Assembly (NCBI RefSeq): GCF_003073045.1
Contig: NC_037599.1
Location: 1,798,001 to 1,862,000, forward strand
Reading direction: 5' to 3'
DNA: 64,000 bases
From: Pomacea canaliculata
Lineage: Eukaryota > Mollusca > Gastropoda > Architaenioglossa > Ampullariidae
This document shows, piece by piece, positions 52,401-64,000 of this stretch. How positions within the stretch are numbered: position 1 is the first letter of the stretch; the number at the start of each line of letters is the position of its first letter. The notes beneath the pieces were generated by a model, which made no database searches, was not told where the DNA came from, and worked only from the letters and a program-made list of their open reading frames with translations. The position numbers and the translations under genes are program-made.

Positions 52401-55400
52401 CCCACTCCCTCCCTCCCCCCATAGTGCAAATTCATCTCAAGATGGAAGCACTTTCCTCCTAAATAAACAAACCAACCAAGGGACAGACATGCTGTGGATA
52501 GAAGAGCGACTCGCGAAGTTGAGAAGAGCCTCAGACGCTGAACTCGCTGTGAAGGGATGCAGCCTTGGCAAGCCCATTTATGAAAGGGGTCATACACTTG
52601 CTGGCTGTTCCATGCCTGTGTTTGAATGTGTGGGACAAAGTTTGTTTACACACCATCAATTCACCACTAGGTTACAGGTTCTTTCAAGACATAGATGATC
52701 TGGTAAGCCTGTATCAAAGACCATTACTACATTTACTCTTTTTCTTGTATTGTAATATAAAGACTTCAAGAGTACCTTTAAAGTGCATTTTACCTCCTGT
52801 ATCACAGATTCCCACAGACAGCTATAATAGTGCAGACCCTACAGAGCCTCTGCACCAGATTATTACATGCCTGGCTATCAGTCCATCTGAGGAGACTTTG
52901 GTTGCCAGCACTGACCAGGCCCAACTCTACTACCTCACTCTTTCCAGTGCTGACCTTGCCAGGGTCTGTAGATTACTAAGCATATTATAGTTCTTGTTGA
53001 AAAGAAACAGCAGTAGGCCTTTAGTCTTTTATACAAGGAGATGAATTAAAAAATGCTGATGACTCTTTGCCCTAAAACAAATAAACAGAAACATTAATTC
53101 TGTGAAATTTATTCAAACAATGTGATGAATTTTTCTCTAATGCAGGGTGATCAAGCCATATTTGAGGTGCTGTCACAAACTTTCCACAATGGGCAGATTC
53201 TGGGCCTGGATGTATGCATTCGCAAGCCTCTTATTGCCACTTGTTCACTAGACCGCTCAGTCCGCATTTGGAACTACGAAACCTGGTACATAATATTTCA
53301 TTATGCACATTGTGGTATGTGATCTCTTGTGGTGGATTTCTCAGTCTCCTCAAGTTGTTCAGTGCATTTATACAGGCATTTATACCTTGTTCTGAACAGC
53401 ATATTTACCAATGAGGTCTTATAAGGTCTTTAATCACCTGTAATAAATTGCTAATAAAATCTTGGTAATGAATTAATTGTTAGAATATTAGAGTTACTGA
53501 TCAACACTACATGAGTATTGAAAAATTAGATCACTAGAACCTGTCATTGCCATTATGTCACTAGAATCAGATTGTTTGGTCATAATGGTGTTCTTCATTA
53601 AGGTCTTTCACCAAAGATTCTACTGTTTGTCCTTCATACAGCAACATGGAGCTGCACAAAGTGTTTGCTGAAGAGGCCTACAGCATATCTCTGCATCCTT
53701 CTGGTCTCTACATTCTGGTTGGCTTTAGTGACAAGTTGCGACTCATGAATCTGTTGATTGATGACATCCGTACCTTCAAAGAATTTACAATCCGCGGCTG
53801 TAGAGAGGCAAGTTTGCAAGTTTACATGGATTAAAATAATTAAAATCTGCAATAATAGCAGTCATAGATGAAAAAGTCTGGGTATTCAACTTAGCCAATA
53901 AATTCTTTCTTCGTCTGGTAGGGGATTAAATCATTCACTATTTAATACAAACAGACATATTTTTGTAGATAATCACATAGGCAAGCATACATATTCACAT
54001 CAAATATACAGCATCAAAATAAATTTTCCTACACATGCATGCAAACATAGTATATTGACACACACAAAAAGAGTAGTATATATCTGAGATGCATGGAATG
54101 ATCCACTATAATAAATCAATCAAATAGCTTCACAAATGTTTAACTTTGTTTTGTAACAGTGTGCATTCAGCAATGGGGGCCACCTGTTTGCAGCAGTGCA
54201 TGGCAACGTGATTCAGATCTACTCCACCACCACATTTGAGTGTATCACAAACCTGAAGGGCCACAATGGGAAGGTGCGCTCTGTGGTGTGGAGCACCAAT
54301 GACAGCAGACTGATTTCCTGTGGCATGGACGGTGCAGTGTATGATTGGGATGTTGCCACAGAAAAGAGGATTGGAGAGAGTGTTCTAAAGACTTGCAGCT
54401 ACACTGGTGTCACTGTCACGCCAGACGGCAAGACATCATTTGCCGTTGGCTCTGACAAGACCTTGAAGGAAATCGCTGACTCACAGGTATATGTCCAAAC
54501 CTTTGAACAGTGAAAATTTACTTCTGAGTCATCTTTGCTATTTTCATTTGGGAACTGAACTATACACCTGCTCTTTCATTTTCTCATCTTTATTTCCTGT
54601 TTCTGTTTATTTCAAATATTTATCCAATCTTATAGTTGTGCAGAAATCTTTTAATAAAGTAGAGTTTATTGATGTATGTGATGGGTGAGCAGGCAGTATA
54701 TGGTAGTAATGGAAAATTATACTATTTGCTCATTCCTCACCATCTTTGGCAGAAATATTTGTATTGGTTATGGCTTGGTTATAGGCTACATATGGTTTAT
54801 GTACATTCCCCCAGCTTGTGTGTGTGTGTATTTTTGATGTTTACTTCCTCTGTTTTGATATGTTAACAATGGCTTCCGCTTAAACAATGATATGCAAAAG
54901 AAATTGTTTGAGGAAAGGAGATCAAGAGAGCAAGAGTAGAACTATTTCATTGATCTGAGGCCACACGTACATGAATAAGTTCCATCCAAATGAAGTGACA
55001 CACCAATATTATCACAACTGGAAAAGTTAGATGAAATCAACATGCATCTAGTATCTTCTGCTTGCAGTTTAAAATAATACCTTCACTTTCTCAAAAATGG
55101 TTTTTTTCATCCTATCCTGTATCTACATGTACCAAAATATCAACTATCTTTCTTTATTTCTGTAACTACTTAAGATTCAGTATTTATCTTAATTCATATA
55201 TGTAAAGATGGATTTAAAAATCCTTACCTGTAATACCTGCTGCTTCCCTTAACACACCAATAGTTTCATTAATGCTTGTGTTAATATCAAAGATTTTATC
55301 TTTATCGTATTTCCAAATATGATGATTGCTACACTCTCAATGCATTTGCAAGTATAGAACAAATATAGATACATGAGGTGGAGGGGTGTAAATATACATG

Positions 55401-58400
55401 CATGGTTGGTTGGCTGGTAAGAAAATTCTTAACAATTCCACTGTGTCACCAAATGAGACAAACACCTGAAAAATTGTTTTGTGTAGGTTCTCCGGGAGGT
55501 GTCATCAGCCGACATGATTCTAACTAATGTGGCAATGTCTCACTCTGGCCGAATGCTTTTTGCTGGCACAGTTAAGGGTACACTGTGGTCACTCAAGTTC
55601 CCACTCACCATCCCTGGGGAGTGGCAGGAACATCAGGGCCATAGCGCGGCCATTACAAAGGTAGATGTCATCATTGAATCATGGCAGTTCTTGTACCATT
55701 TCTTGGTGACCTGTCTGCAAAATGTCACTTTTTTCCCATTTCATTTTTAATTACTAAAAACAATTTCTGGACCTAAGATCTGCATGTTAAATGTTGCTTA
55801 AATCAATGAACGAAGATGGAAAAATGTCTGACTTGTTTTTTTGTGAGTTTTTTGTTACATTCCACTTTCTCTCACATTATTGTTTGTTGTTTCTCTACTT
55901 TTTTCAGTCTCAATATAGTACATCATTTTTTTTCATCTACCATTTTTCTTCATTTATTTTTATTTTCAACCCCTTTCATCTGTCTCCTCACAGCACTCAG
56001 TCTTCCTTCTCCACACTCTCTCTCTCTCTCTTTCCTGTTACTGTCTGTACTTGTTCCACATCTCTTTCTGATAACTCAGAAGAACTGACATGTCTTCTCA
56101 CTCCTCATGTTGATTGCTGGTTAGTAGCCAGTTGTTTTCTTTTTAATGCTGTATGTTCATAATCATCTTCCTTTCACCCTTTCAATGCTGCTAGCTTAGG
56201 CATTGGTGATGAAGACCATTTGCATTTCCTACTCATATTGTCCTAATGTTCAGGGGGTTGTATTCATCTGTTACAGGTATGTAGCTGTCCACCAAAAACT
56301 GTTCTATCATATTCATAACTACAGCCCCATCTAGCCCCATGAAGCAGTTATCTAAGTTATCTATGGTTCATATGTTGGTATCAGCACCTTGGAGTGGCAT
56401 CTGCTTTTAGCTAGAAGTCTTCATGTTGTTTTAGCCCATATAGCTATAGCACAGGCAAGTATGACTGTTAGAGCTCTTCTTGCTGTTACAGATGAAGATC
56501 ACTTTAGATGACCAGTACCTCATCACTGTTGCTGAAGATGCATCGATCCTTTTGTGGAAGATTCAAGATAAGGAAGGCCGTGGACTTAAGCGAGACAAGG
56601 AAGTTGGGTGGGCAGAGGAGATTTTGATTACCAAGAGTGATCTGGAGGAGAAGGTAGCTCAAGAATGACAATAATAATAATAGTAATAATAATAACTGCA
56701 TTTGTATAGCACCTTTCTCCAGCAACAGCAAGCTGCTTTACAGTAATAATGATCAATGTACTTTGTTGTCGAGAAGACAAGCTCAGTGCCTTCACAGGAA
56801 GAGCAAACAAAACAACAGTCTACTTTTGAAAAGAAAAACTACCTGTGATTTGGTTTTATTTCTTTTATTTACCAGTTTAAACAGTAAAAGGTGTAATGAA
56901 ATTTAATACAGTCTTTACTTGGTGAACTCTTTTATTTATTACATAGATGCTATGATATCTGCAGAAGGCAAAGAGCTTGTCAGCTCAGCTTTACTTGATA
57001 TCTAGAGTCGGTGACATATTTTACTCATCGCGCCTTCATGATCTCTAGATGTGTTCACCTAGATATCAAAGGTCACAACTATAGTGTTTACCTGCAATTA
57101 AGCGCATAGCTAAAAGTGCCACATGTTATTGAGATTATTATTAATCACAATGGGTAATTTAAACATTAGAAATGTGTTTTGTTCTTCCTTTGCAAGTGTT
57201 GTAATTTGAAGAAAATTCTGAATTGTATGTTTTAAGGAAAGTTTGACTATTGTAAATTTTGTAAAACGAAAAACATAATTGTTCTTTTTCAATTTTCTTT
57301 GCCATGGTTACTCTGAGTTATAGACAGGTAAGTGTGACTTTGCACACATCTCAAGAAACTAGATGGATGACAGTAACTAAACAGCTAAAAGCAAATAGCA
57401 GTCATTAAAACATTTCTGTTCCACAGAATGCATTAATGGCAGATCTTAACTCACGAGTTGAAGAGTTGAAAATGGAAAATGAATACCAACTGCGCCTAAA
57501 GGACATGAACTATAACGAGAAAATGAAGGAGCTGACTGAGAAGTTCATCCAGGAAATGGAATCTCTCAAGACCAAAAACCAGGTAAAAATCCCTCCCTTT
57601 TTGTAATGTGACCAATATCCTTTGTTTTAATTTTTTTTATTATTGTTGTTGTTATAGCAATACAGTACAACTTTATTGATCCCCAGGTGCAATTCAAGAT
57701 AGTGCTTGTACTAGCAATAATATATACATATACAGGATATAAAAGAGATAACATAAATGTATATATTGAAATAGTGTCTCTCCCACACACCCATTTCAAA
57801 CAACAGCAGATATAGTTGGTGACCCCAGGCCAACTCAGGCTAGTACAAGATCACGGCCAGTAAATTTTATCAAACGAATAGCACATGGAATTAATGAGCT
57901 GCAGTGATGATTGGTTCTGCATGCAGGCATTGCATACCTACAGTCAGACCGCAAGAGTGACACACACAACACATGATCAGAAATAGTAAGAGTGAGAACT
58001 CACATGCTAACACATGCTCAGGAATAGAGACGATGAGGGATGCCTTCCTAAGGGTTTGCTGATGACAAAATTCTGCCAAATTCCATAGCAATAAGCTAAA
58101 TGTTTTGAAGTGGGAATCATATCTATACATGACCTTGAAGGACAAACCTTCTTTCTAGTTAACAACAAAGAAAATTAGTTGAGGTGGAATGTACTTAAAA
58201 ATACAGGTACCTCTTTACAGGTCCTCAAAACAGACAAAGATAAAGAGGAAGCTAAGCATGAGGAAGAAATGGCAGAGGTGATGGAGAAACATGCCAAAGA
58301 ATTGCAGGATCTGGGTGAGTCCATCCATGCTAGGTCATCATTCTTTTCCAAAAGGCAGCCTCACTGCCACATGCTATACAGCATTATAATCAAACATTTC

Positions 58401-61400
58401 AGTATGAAATCCCAGAACATTTTTGTAGACTCTTATCATGTTCAGATCAGTGTCCTCAAGTATAGTTAGATAATTGCACCAAAATACCAATGACAAGGCC
58501 AAAATGTTGGATCAATGGGCTTAGAAGCATAACCATCACAAACTCATTTCTCATCCACAGAGTCTGCTAACAATCACAAGCTGATGCTAGAGTACGAGAA
58601 GTTCCAGGAGCAACAGGCCAAAATGATGAAGATGCAGGAAGACTATGACAGGCAGCTACAGGAGATGGAAGAGAGCAAGGAACGAGCGCTGGAGGAACTC
58701 ACGGAATACTATGAGACCAAACTGCAGGAAATGACAACCAAGCTTGAACAGGTGATTCAACACTGCTGGTCGACCATCCCTGTATACAGCTGCCATTGTT
58801 CCTAAGATGTTACCAGAAGATTTTTAACCAAGCAAGGGCAAAAAGTAAAACAATGTTTAATGTTCATACTTTTAAGAATAAAACGCTTGCATTTAAAATT
58901 GCATTCCTAATCTGTCCAGTCTAACGATGAGGCAAGACAACAAAATCGAGAGTATGAAGAAATGAAGAAACAGATTGAAGAAGATGCTGATCGTGAGATT
59001 CTAGACATTAAAAATAAGTATGAACGACGGCTACGTGATGAAAAGGAGGCAAACATGAGACTGAAAGGAGAAACTGGGATCATGAGGAAGAAGGTATGTG
59101 AACAGATGTGCATACAACAATCGTCTGCTTCAGTACTAATTATAATGTATTTCAATCATAGGAACAAAAAAGTTTACTAAACAGAATTAATGTGCAAGGG
59201 TACTGTGATTTTGAAAACATTTAATATCATTTCTCTACATTTCGCTATTATTTAGAAAGCATGGAAAAGAAAACATGTCCAAAATGAAAGAGATGGGGAA
59301 ACATTTTAATAGCATACAAGGTTGGAGAAATGGAGACTAAATTTGAAGAACATGAAATTAAACACCCTTTAAGGACACATGGAGGAGAATACTTTATCAC
59401 TATCATTAGATGGTTGAACTATAAAGATGAGCAAAAAATGTGGGAAAGGTATTAGAAAGATTTGGAAAAGGATGAAGAGCAGTTGACAACATGGGATCTT
59501 CTGATAAATTTGTTTATTTAACACTTCCCTCCCCACAGTTTACCAGCCTTCAAAAAGAGATTGATGACCACAAGGAAGAGATTAAAAAGCTTCAGGCTGA
59601 GACAGCCAAGCTGAATAACATCATCCGTAACCTGGAGAAGGACATCCAAGGCCTTAAGAAGGAGATCCAGGAGCGTGATGACACCATCCAGGACAAGGTT
59701 AGTGAGGACGTCTTCTGCCAGATTTTGTTCTCACGCTAAAGCTCTGTGGTATCAATTGATACTTCATAAATCTGCAATTTCTCAAAATTGAGCCTTTTTG
59801 CTATAGATGCCATTAACTGCAGATATTGACTCTCACGATCTTACTCGGATTAGGTGTGAATATTGCTTTCATTCATTTTGTTAAATTATATCTTCCTTTT
59901 GCAGGAAAAACGTATCTATGATTTGAAGAAAAAGAATCAAGAGTTGGAGAAGTTCAAGTTTGTCCTGGATTACAAGATCAAGGAGCTGAAGAAGCAAATT
60001 GAGCCACGGGAAAATGATATCAAGAACATGAAGGAACAAATTCAAGAGGTCAGCTGGTGTTTTCTGTGATTCTGTTTTCTGGTATTATGTTATCTGTTCC
60101 TCCCAAAATTAATGGTAATCCATTCACATTTGTTGTGAGCAACTGGCATATCATACTAACGCAGGGCTCAATACCAAAAGAGAAAATGTACATGCTGGGT
60201 ATGCACGAGTTGGAGAGAAAGCGAGTATGAGTATGGATACTTGCATAAGTATGCTTCACCTGACTTTCCAAACTATAGAGGTCCTAGGTTCACAAAACAA
60301 GGTCACTGCTTATGTAACATGAACTTGTCACAGATGGAGAGCGAGCTGGAAAGGTTCCACAAGCAAAACACACAGCTGGAGCTTAATATCACTGAGTTAC
60401 GCCAAAAGCTGAAGGCTTGTGATAAGGAGATGCGCCTGGAACGACAACGAGTAGGTTATATCATTTCCTCTTCATTCAGAGTAGGTCATGTTTAATTTAA
60501 AAGATCTGAACTGTCCAGTCCTTAAAAAATTTCAGAAAAAAAAAAAAAAAATACTATTTTATGAATTAAATCATTGAGAAAAATATATGTTATACAGGTG
60601 CGTGATGTGGAAGCTATTGTGCGGCGGTTTAAAACTGATCTTCACAATTGTGTGGGCTACATCCAGGAGCCAAAGATGCTTAAAGAGAGCATCAAAGCTT
60701 TGTACCAGAAGCATGTGCAAGAAGATATTGTGCGTATGCCTTATCATCTCTGTTTGAAAAAAGTGATACTTTCATTTTTCGGTGCTAATATCATGGCATG
60801 GAGATGTTGATTAAAATCTCTTGAAAGTGTACCAGAAAAAAAATCTATTTTCATAAATATGATAAATGAAAAAATTAGCTTGTCTTCCTTTCAGCAGCGC
60901 CATACTGACTTTAATGAGACCCTGGATCCTTCCTTTTATTATTTGTTAGTGTCGATGACAGTTCGTTTTATTAAGCATTATGGTGTCTACAATGTCTCTT
61001 GTAATGGCCTTCTACCTTTGACCCTGCCCCTTACTCCTTCTTCTTCACATTCATGTTCTGATGCACACCAGCTGTTACATTTGCCAATGTCCACAATGCT
61101 CCACACATTGTTACAGACGGAGACTGCCAGTGTGGATGCTGATATCCAGAAAGAGTTTGGTCGACAGAAAGAACATTTGGAGAGGTCTGTTGCTTCACTC
61201 CGGAAGAAGTTAGAGAAAGATTCTGAAATTCACAAAGCCGACAACGTCCGAATCATGCAGGCAAGTGCTTATGCTTATGCTTTTTAAATTTGTTAATTTA
61301 CGTATTTTTTTAAGAAGGTGGGGGGAGGGGATGGGAGGGAAGATAGTATGTTCATAGGCTCTAATTTAAATTATAAAACTGTTTCATGTTTTTATTAACC

Positions 61401-62341
61401 CTGGTAAATCAAATCCTTCTTTGTAAACATACATAATAAGAATCATTTGCAGTAGTTTTTTTTATTCCTGTGTATAGACCTGTAGCATATTGTTTAAATG
61501 TTAATCTGCGTCAACTGCCAGTGGACGTACCTCCGAAAGTTTTGTGGTCAGGCATCAAGCAGAAACTAATGCATTCTCCACTTTTTTGTGGTCTGTCTAT
61601 AGGAGAACGTTATGCTGATCAAGGAGATCAACGACCTACGGAAGGAGGTCAAGCTGCAGAGAACGCATGTTCATGATCTGAAAGCAACTCTAGGACTCTA
61701 CACCAAGAAACAAAAGAAAGGTTCAGACCATGCAATACAAATGCAATCACCTGCCAGGAGGCATGAGGCTACAATGGAGCTAAAAATGGAAGAGCAGGTG
61801 AGAACCTTTGTAGTATGACTGAATTTAACTTTTTGTTTGTTGCTGTGTAAACAAATATGTTGTCATATAATTTTAAGTGCTAACATAAACTTCCAAGAAT
61901 TTCATCATGTTCAGTATGCTGTTCCATGCTACAGCAGGTCCAGTTATGTTTGTCATTCAAATCAAAATGTGACACCAAATGTTGCAGTTACTTCTGTTCT
62001 TTGAAAGTTCCTCTTTTCTCATCTTGCTGAGTTCAGCATTGCAAAAGGATAAAGTACAGATGTTCTCTAGTGTGTTTTCTAGATAAAATATTTGGATAGG
62101 TCAGTAATTAGTTAACAGATCCCATGTTGGCTTAACAGGGAAAAATATTAAAGGCGGTTTAATGATGCATGTTCAAGAGTTCATATAAGTGGTGACCCTT
62201 AAAACTTTCCAGAATCGACTTATTGATCTGCAGCTAATGGAGATTAAACGACTGAGAAATGAAGTACAAGAACTGGAGTCACTGTGTGGATCAAGGCCTT
62301 CATCAGCTCCCCGCTTGCCACCTGTGCAAGCAGTGGCCTAG
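49407..62341 (+). CDS. CFAP57: Cilia- and flagella-associated protein 57 (WDR65), 21 coding exons
   Basis: Coding exons: 49407-49691, 50502-50690, 51131-51372, 51714-51858, 52808-52963, 53146-53285, 53642-53807, 54160-54486, 55487-55660, 56492-56653, 57427-57582, 58221-58314, 58561-58751, 58920-59093, 59539-59697, 59905-60048, 60334-60450, 60598-60729, 61117-61260, 61603-61797, 62213-62341. They total 3621 nt (1206 aa plus TAG) with matching phases at every junction; the human protein is about 1250 aa. Residues 1 to about 660 are WD40 repeats (for example [14 protein letters not shown] and [13 protein letters not shown]). Residues from about 665 to 1170 are charged coiled coil, including the nearly invariant [19 protein letters not shown]. 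The family is an axonemal protein linked to inner dynein arm g/d docking, so the role is ciliary motility. The start is the ATG in AAGATGTCT, following an acceptor at 49383. Introns after 53807 and 61260 begin with GC. The segment joining exons 3 and 4 is shorter than in the human protein. Identity is very secure; the first exon boundary and weak donors GTCTGT and GTCAGC are less so. Confidence 0.96.
49806..50332. mobile_element. Imperfect fold-back (MITE-like) in CFAP57 intron 1
   Basis: AGGGCT...TGTATTCAT near 49867-49890 recurs inverted as ATGAATACAAGCCCT near 50304-50318. Further inside, CCATGGTACCC-like and GGTAATTTACCC-like segments also pair. The arms are imperfect and no target-site duplication was confirmed. 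Confidence 0.3.
51859..52807 (+). other. CFAP57 intron 4 with an unexplained G+C-richer insert
   Basis: About 52110-52690 differs in composition from the AT-rich intron around it and carries an open frame with a coding-like stretch ([20 protein letters not shown]). It is not part of any CFAP57 homologue, and the flanking exons join in phase without it. It may be a remnant of an inserted element or retrocopy; I do not recognise it. Confidence 0.35.
56690..56760 (-). mobile_element. SINE tail fragment in CFAP57 intron 10
   Basis: TTTGTATAGCACCTTTCTCC followed by AAGCTGCTTTACAG matches the tail part of the SINE copies at 35832 and 62695. No tRNA-like head is visible, so it is a truncated copy. 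It starts about 40 bp after the exon 10 donor and is preceded by an (AAT)n run. Confidence 0.4.
57665..58145 (-). mobile_element. LINE-like 3' tail fragment in CFAP57 intron 11
   Basis: The minus strand ends in TGCACCTGGGGATCAATAAA followed by GTTGTACTG. This GGGGATCAATAAAG type of end recurs at 3' tails of non-LTR elements in many animals. The upstream 400 bp on the minus strand are unlike the flanking coding exons and contain no intact reverse-transcriptase frame. Confidence 0.35.
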
Positions 62342-62694
62342 CACCTCTAACAGAACGCATGCAGCTGGATGGCCTGTTTTTAAAAAAAAATTAAGACATG
62401 ACATTTAATGCATAGGTACCTTTTTGTATTATTCCTAATGAATCATGAATTTTATACGTGCCATTATAAACAAAAATTACTTTTTGCTTCATGAGCTGGT
62501 CTATTGCTCAATGAGAAACACCAATTATTGTTTTTGATCAGACATCTCTCCTTTTCCCCTGAAAAGCATCGAAATATTTCTGTCAGTGTGTCTGGTGATA
62601 CATTGTTTTCCAACGGACTATACACTTTGATGCGTTTCTTTAAATGTTACAATTTCTACAGCTATTTCGTGTCTGGTTTTAATTTAATAATTTA

Positions 62695-62990
62695 ATGATA
62701 TAGCTCCTTTTCCCAGCACCAGCCAGACTCAAAGCACTTTACATCCATACAGGCACACCTTTTTAGGTAGCCATCATATGCAGCTTCATGAACAGGTATA
62801 CACATTGCAAAGCACACACACCTACCAGGTGGTAATTAGAGAAAACCACTTACAGACACCCCTATAAACAGGTGTAGCATCCACAAGAGAAAAAAGAGAA
62901 GAAGGTATGTCAGAATGAAGGTGAAGATACGAACCCACAACACCCTGTTCTTTGTGGTGTGGTGACAGTGCATTACTCCCTGCGCCATCA
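62695..62990 (-). mobile_element. tRNA-derived SINE, copy 2 (3' of CFAP57)
   Basis: The minus strand has an A-box-like GATGGCGCAGGGAGTAATGC and a B-box-like GGGTTCGTATC (62930-62985). The tail at 62699-62746 reads TATAGCTCCTTTTCCC and CTCAAAGCACTTTACA on the + strand. Between head and tail the order is the same as in copy 1, including GGGTGTTGTG just before the B-box in both. Confidence 0.6.
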
Positions 62991-63694
62991 ATCATCCACC
63001 CACTTACAAAGTTGAGAAGATTTTTTATTTTTATTCTCTATCCTTGCAGTTAAATTGTATACATTGCTGTGCCTCAGTAGGGAGGTTAAGTGATATTATT
63101 AATGAACACAGCTTTCAGTGAGAATTGTAGGGGAAATTTGCATTGAAAAGTCAGCAATTTTATTTTGCAAAGTCTATGGATTCATTTTGAGAAAAACAAA
63201 TTATGCGTGAAAAGAAAAAAATAATCATTTCTGGAGAACTCTATCAATTAAACTCATATACATTGATAACCCCATCCCTTTAATATCTTTGTGATATAAA
63301 AATGTATACATCATGTAATCATCCAAAACATTTTGTAATTATTCTCATTTATTATCGATGGTAACAATGTCATTGTGTCAGATCAACATTGTCAGTGTGC
63401 AAGACTGTATGTGACATGCATGTATGTACTTGTCTCTAAGTGTTACAAAAGTCTATGACTTCATGCCCTTCTCTGTTTGATAGACTACCTGAAACCTTTG
63501 CCCTCTGCCTAGACTATGTATGTTGTAAATACAAATTTAGAAATACACCATGGTACAGAGGTTTTACTGGACTCTTGATATACCTTTCCTGACAAAAGTA
63601 AAAGACCTGCTTGATGCAGACATCTGTTTTAGAAGGGTTTTTAGTTTTGTTTGATTCTGCTAGGTCTTCAAATCCCCCTAAATATAAATGGAAG

Positions 63695-63700
63695 AATAAA
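63695..63700 (+). terminator. Candidate polyadenylation signal of CFAP57
   Basis: AATAAA in GAAGAATAAAACTT, about 1.35 kb past the CFAP57 stop. Another AATAAA lies at 63895-63900. The 3' UTR would then include the SINE at 62695-62990, so either could be fortuitous. Confidence 0.25.
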
Positions 63701-64000
63701 ACTTAGGTTTGTGTGATGTGCTGATTTATTACTACTCTTTTCCAAGGCATTTCATGCCCTGAAATCTGCCAGTAACAATCCACAAGCACTGAAAAGTATG
63801 TCGTTTGGTTCTGTTTTAACTTGTTATGGCTCCAAAACGAAAGATGCAGGACAAGTGAAGAAACTTTGATAAAAACTCAAAGACTTCATACATGAATAAA
63901 AATTCATCAACAAAACATGACCAGATTAGCCCACTAATACATTTCAGTTATGCTGGCATCAACCTAATACTAGGCCAACAAACTTGGAATTACCTTCAGT

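Larger units (their letters stand above)
62342..64000 (+). other. CFAP57 3' UTR and downstream DNA
   Basis: AT-rich sequence with the SINE at 62695-62990 and candidate poly(A) signals at 63695 and 63895. No downstream gene is visible before the window ends. Confidence 0.5.

Noticed and set aside
60895..61110. Extra CFAP57 exon starting at CTTTCAGCAG
   Set aside because: Exons ending 60729 and starting 61117 already join in phase and align with human CFAP57 without a gap.

Overview
The window is a piece of a metazoan nuclear genome, most likely a lophotrochozoan and plausibly a gastropod mollusc. Genes are split into short exons with GT-AG (twice GC-AG) introns. Long stretches of noncoding DNA carry microsatellites, minisatellites and tRNA-derived SINEs. 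The encoded proteins are animal cilium and cell-cycle proteins. The species guess is inference only.

Three genes can be rebuilt exon by exon with consistent reading phase. On the + strand, 49407-62341 encodes CFAP57 (WDR65), a 1206-residue WD40 plus coiled-coil protein of motile cilia, in 21 coding exons and apparently complete. On the - strand, 48365-46144 encodes ALKBH7, a 269-residue mitochondrial AlkB-family dioxygenase, in four exons. CFAP57 and ALKBH7 are divergent and share a short promoter region with an X-box (RFX) half-site. Also on the - strand, 43643-21672 encodes a 530-residue Fizzy/Cdc20-family APC/C coactivator in eight coding exons spread over 22 kb. It keeps an N-terminal C-box and a C-terminal Ile-Arg tail but is strongly diverged in between.

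Left of the Fizzy gene, about 12-18.7 kb on the + strand holds several short exon candidates with good splice signals and partly matching phases. They form one or two genes whose product I do not recognise; one part is weakly spectrin-repeat-like. The first 12 kb shows no supportable gene. The rest is intron or intergenic DNA with microsatellites, a 30-bp minisatellite, a 12-bp minisatellite in the presumed Fizzy 3' UTR, copies of one tRNA-derived SINE family, and a LINE-like tail.

The left 45 kb and right 19 kb differ. The left is richer in G+C and carries about thirty copies of the palindrome CACGTG, while I found none in the right part. No rRNA, intact tRNA or CRISPR array was seen.
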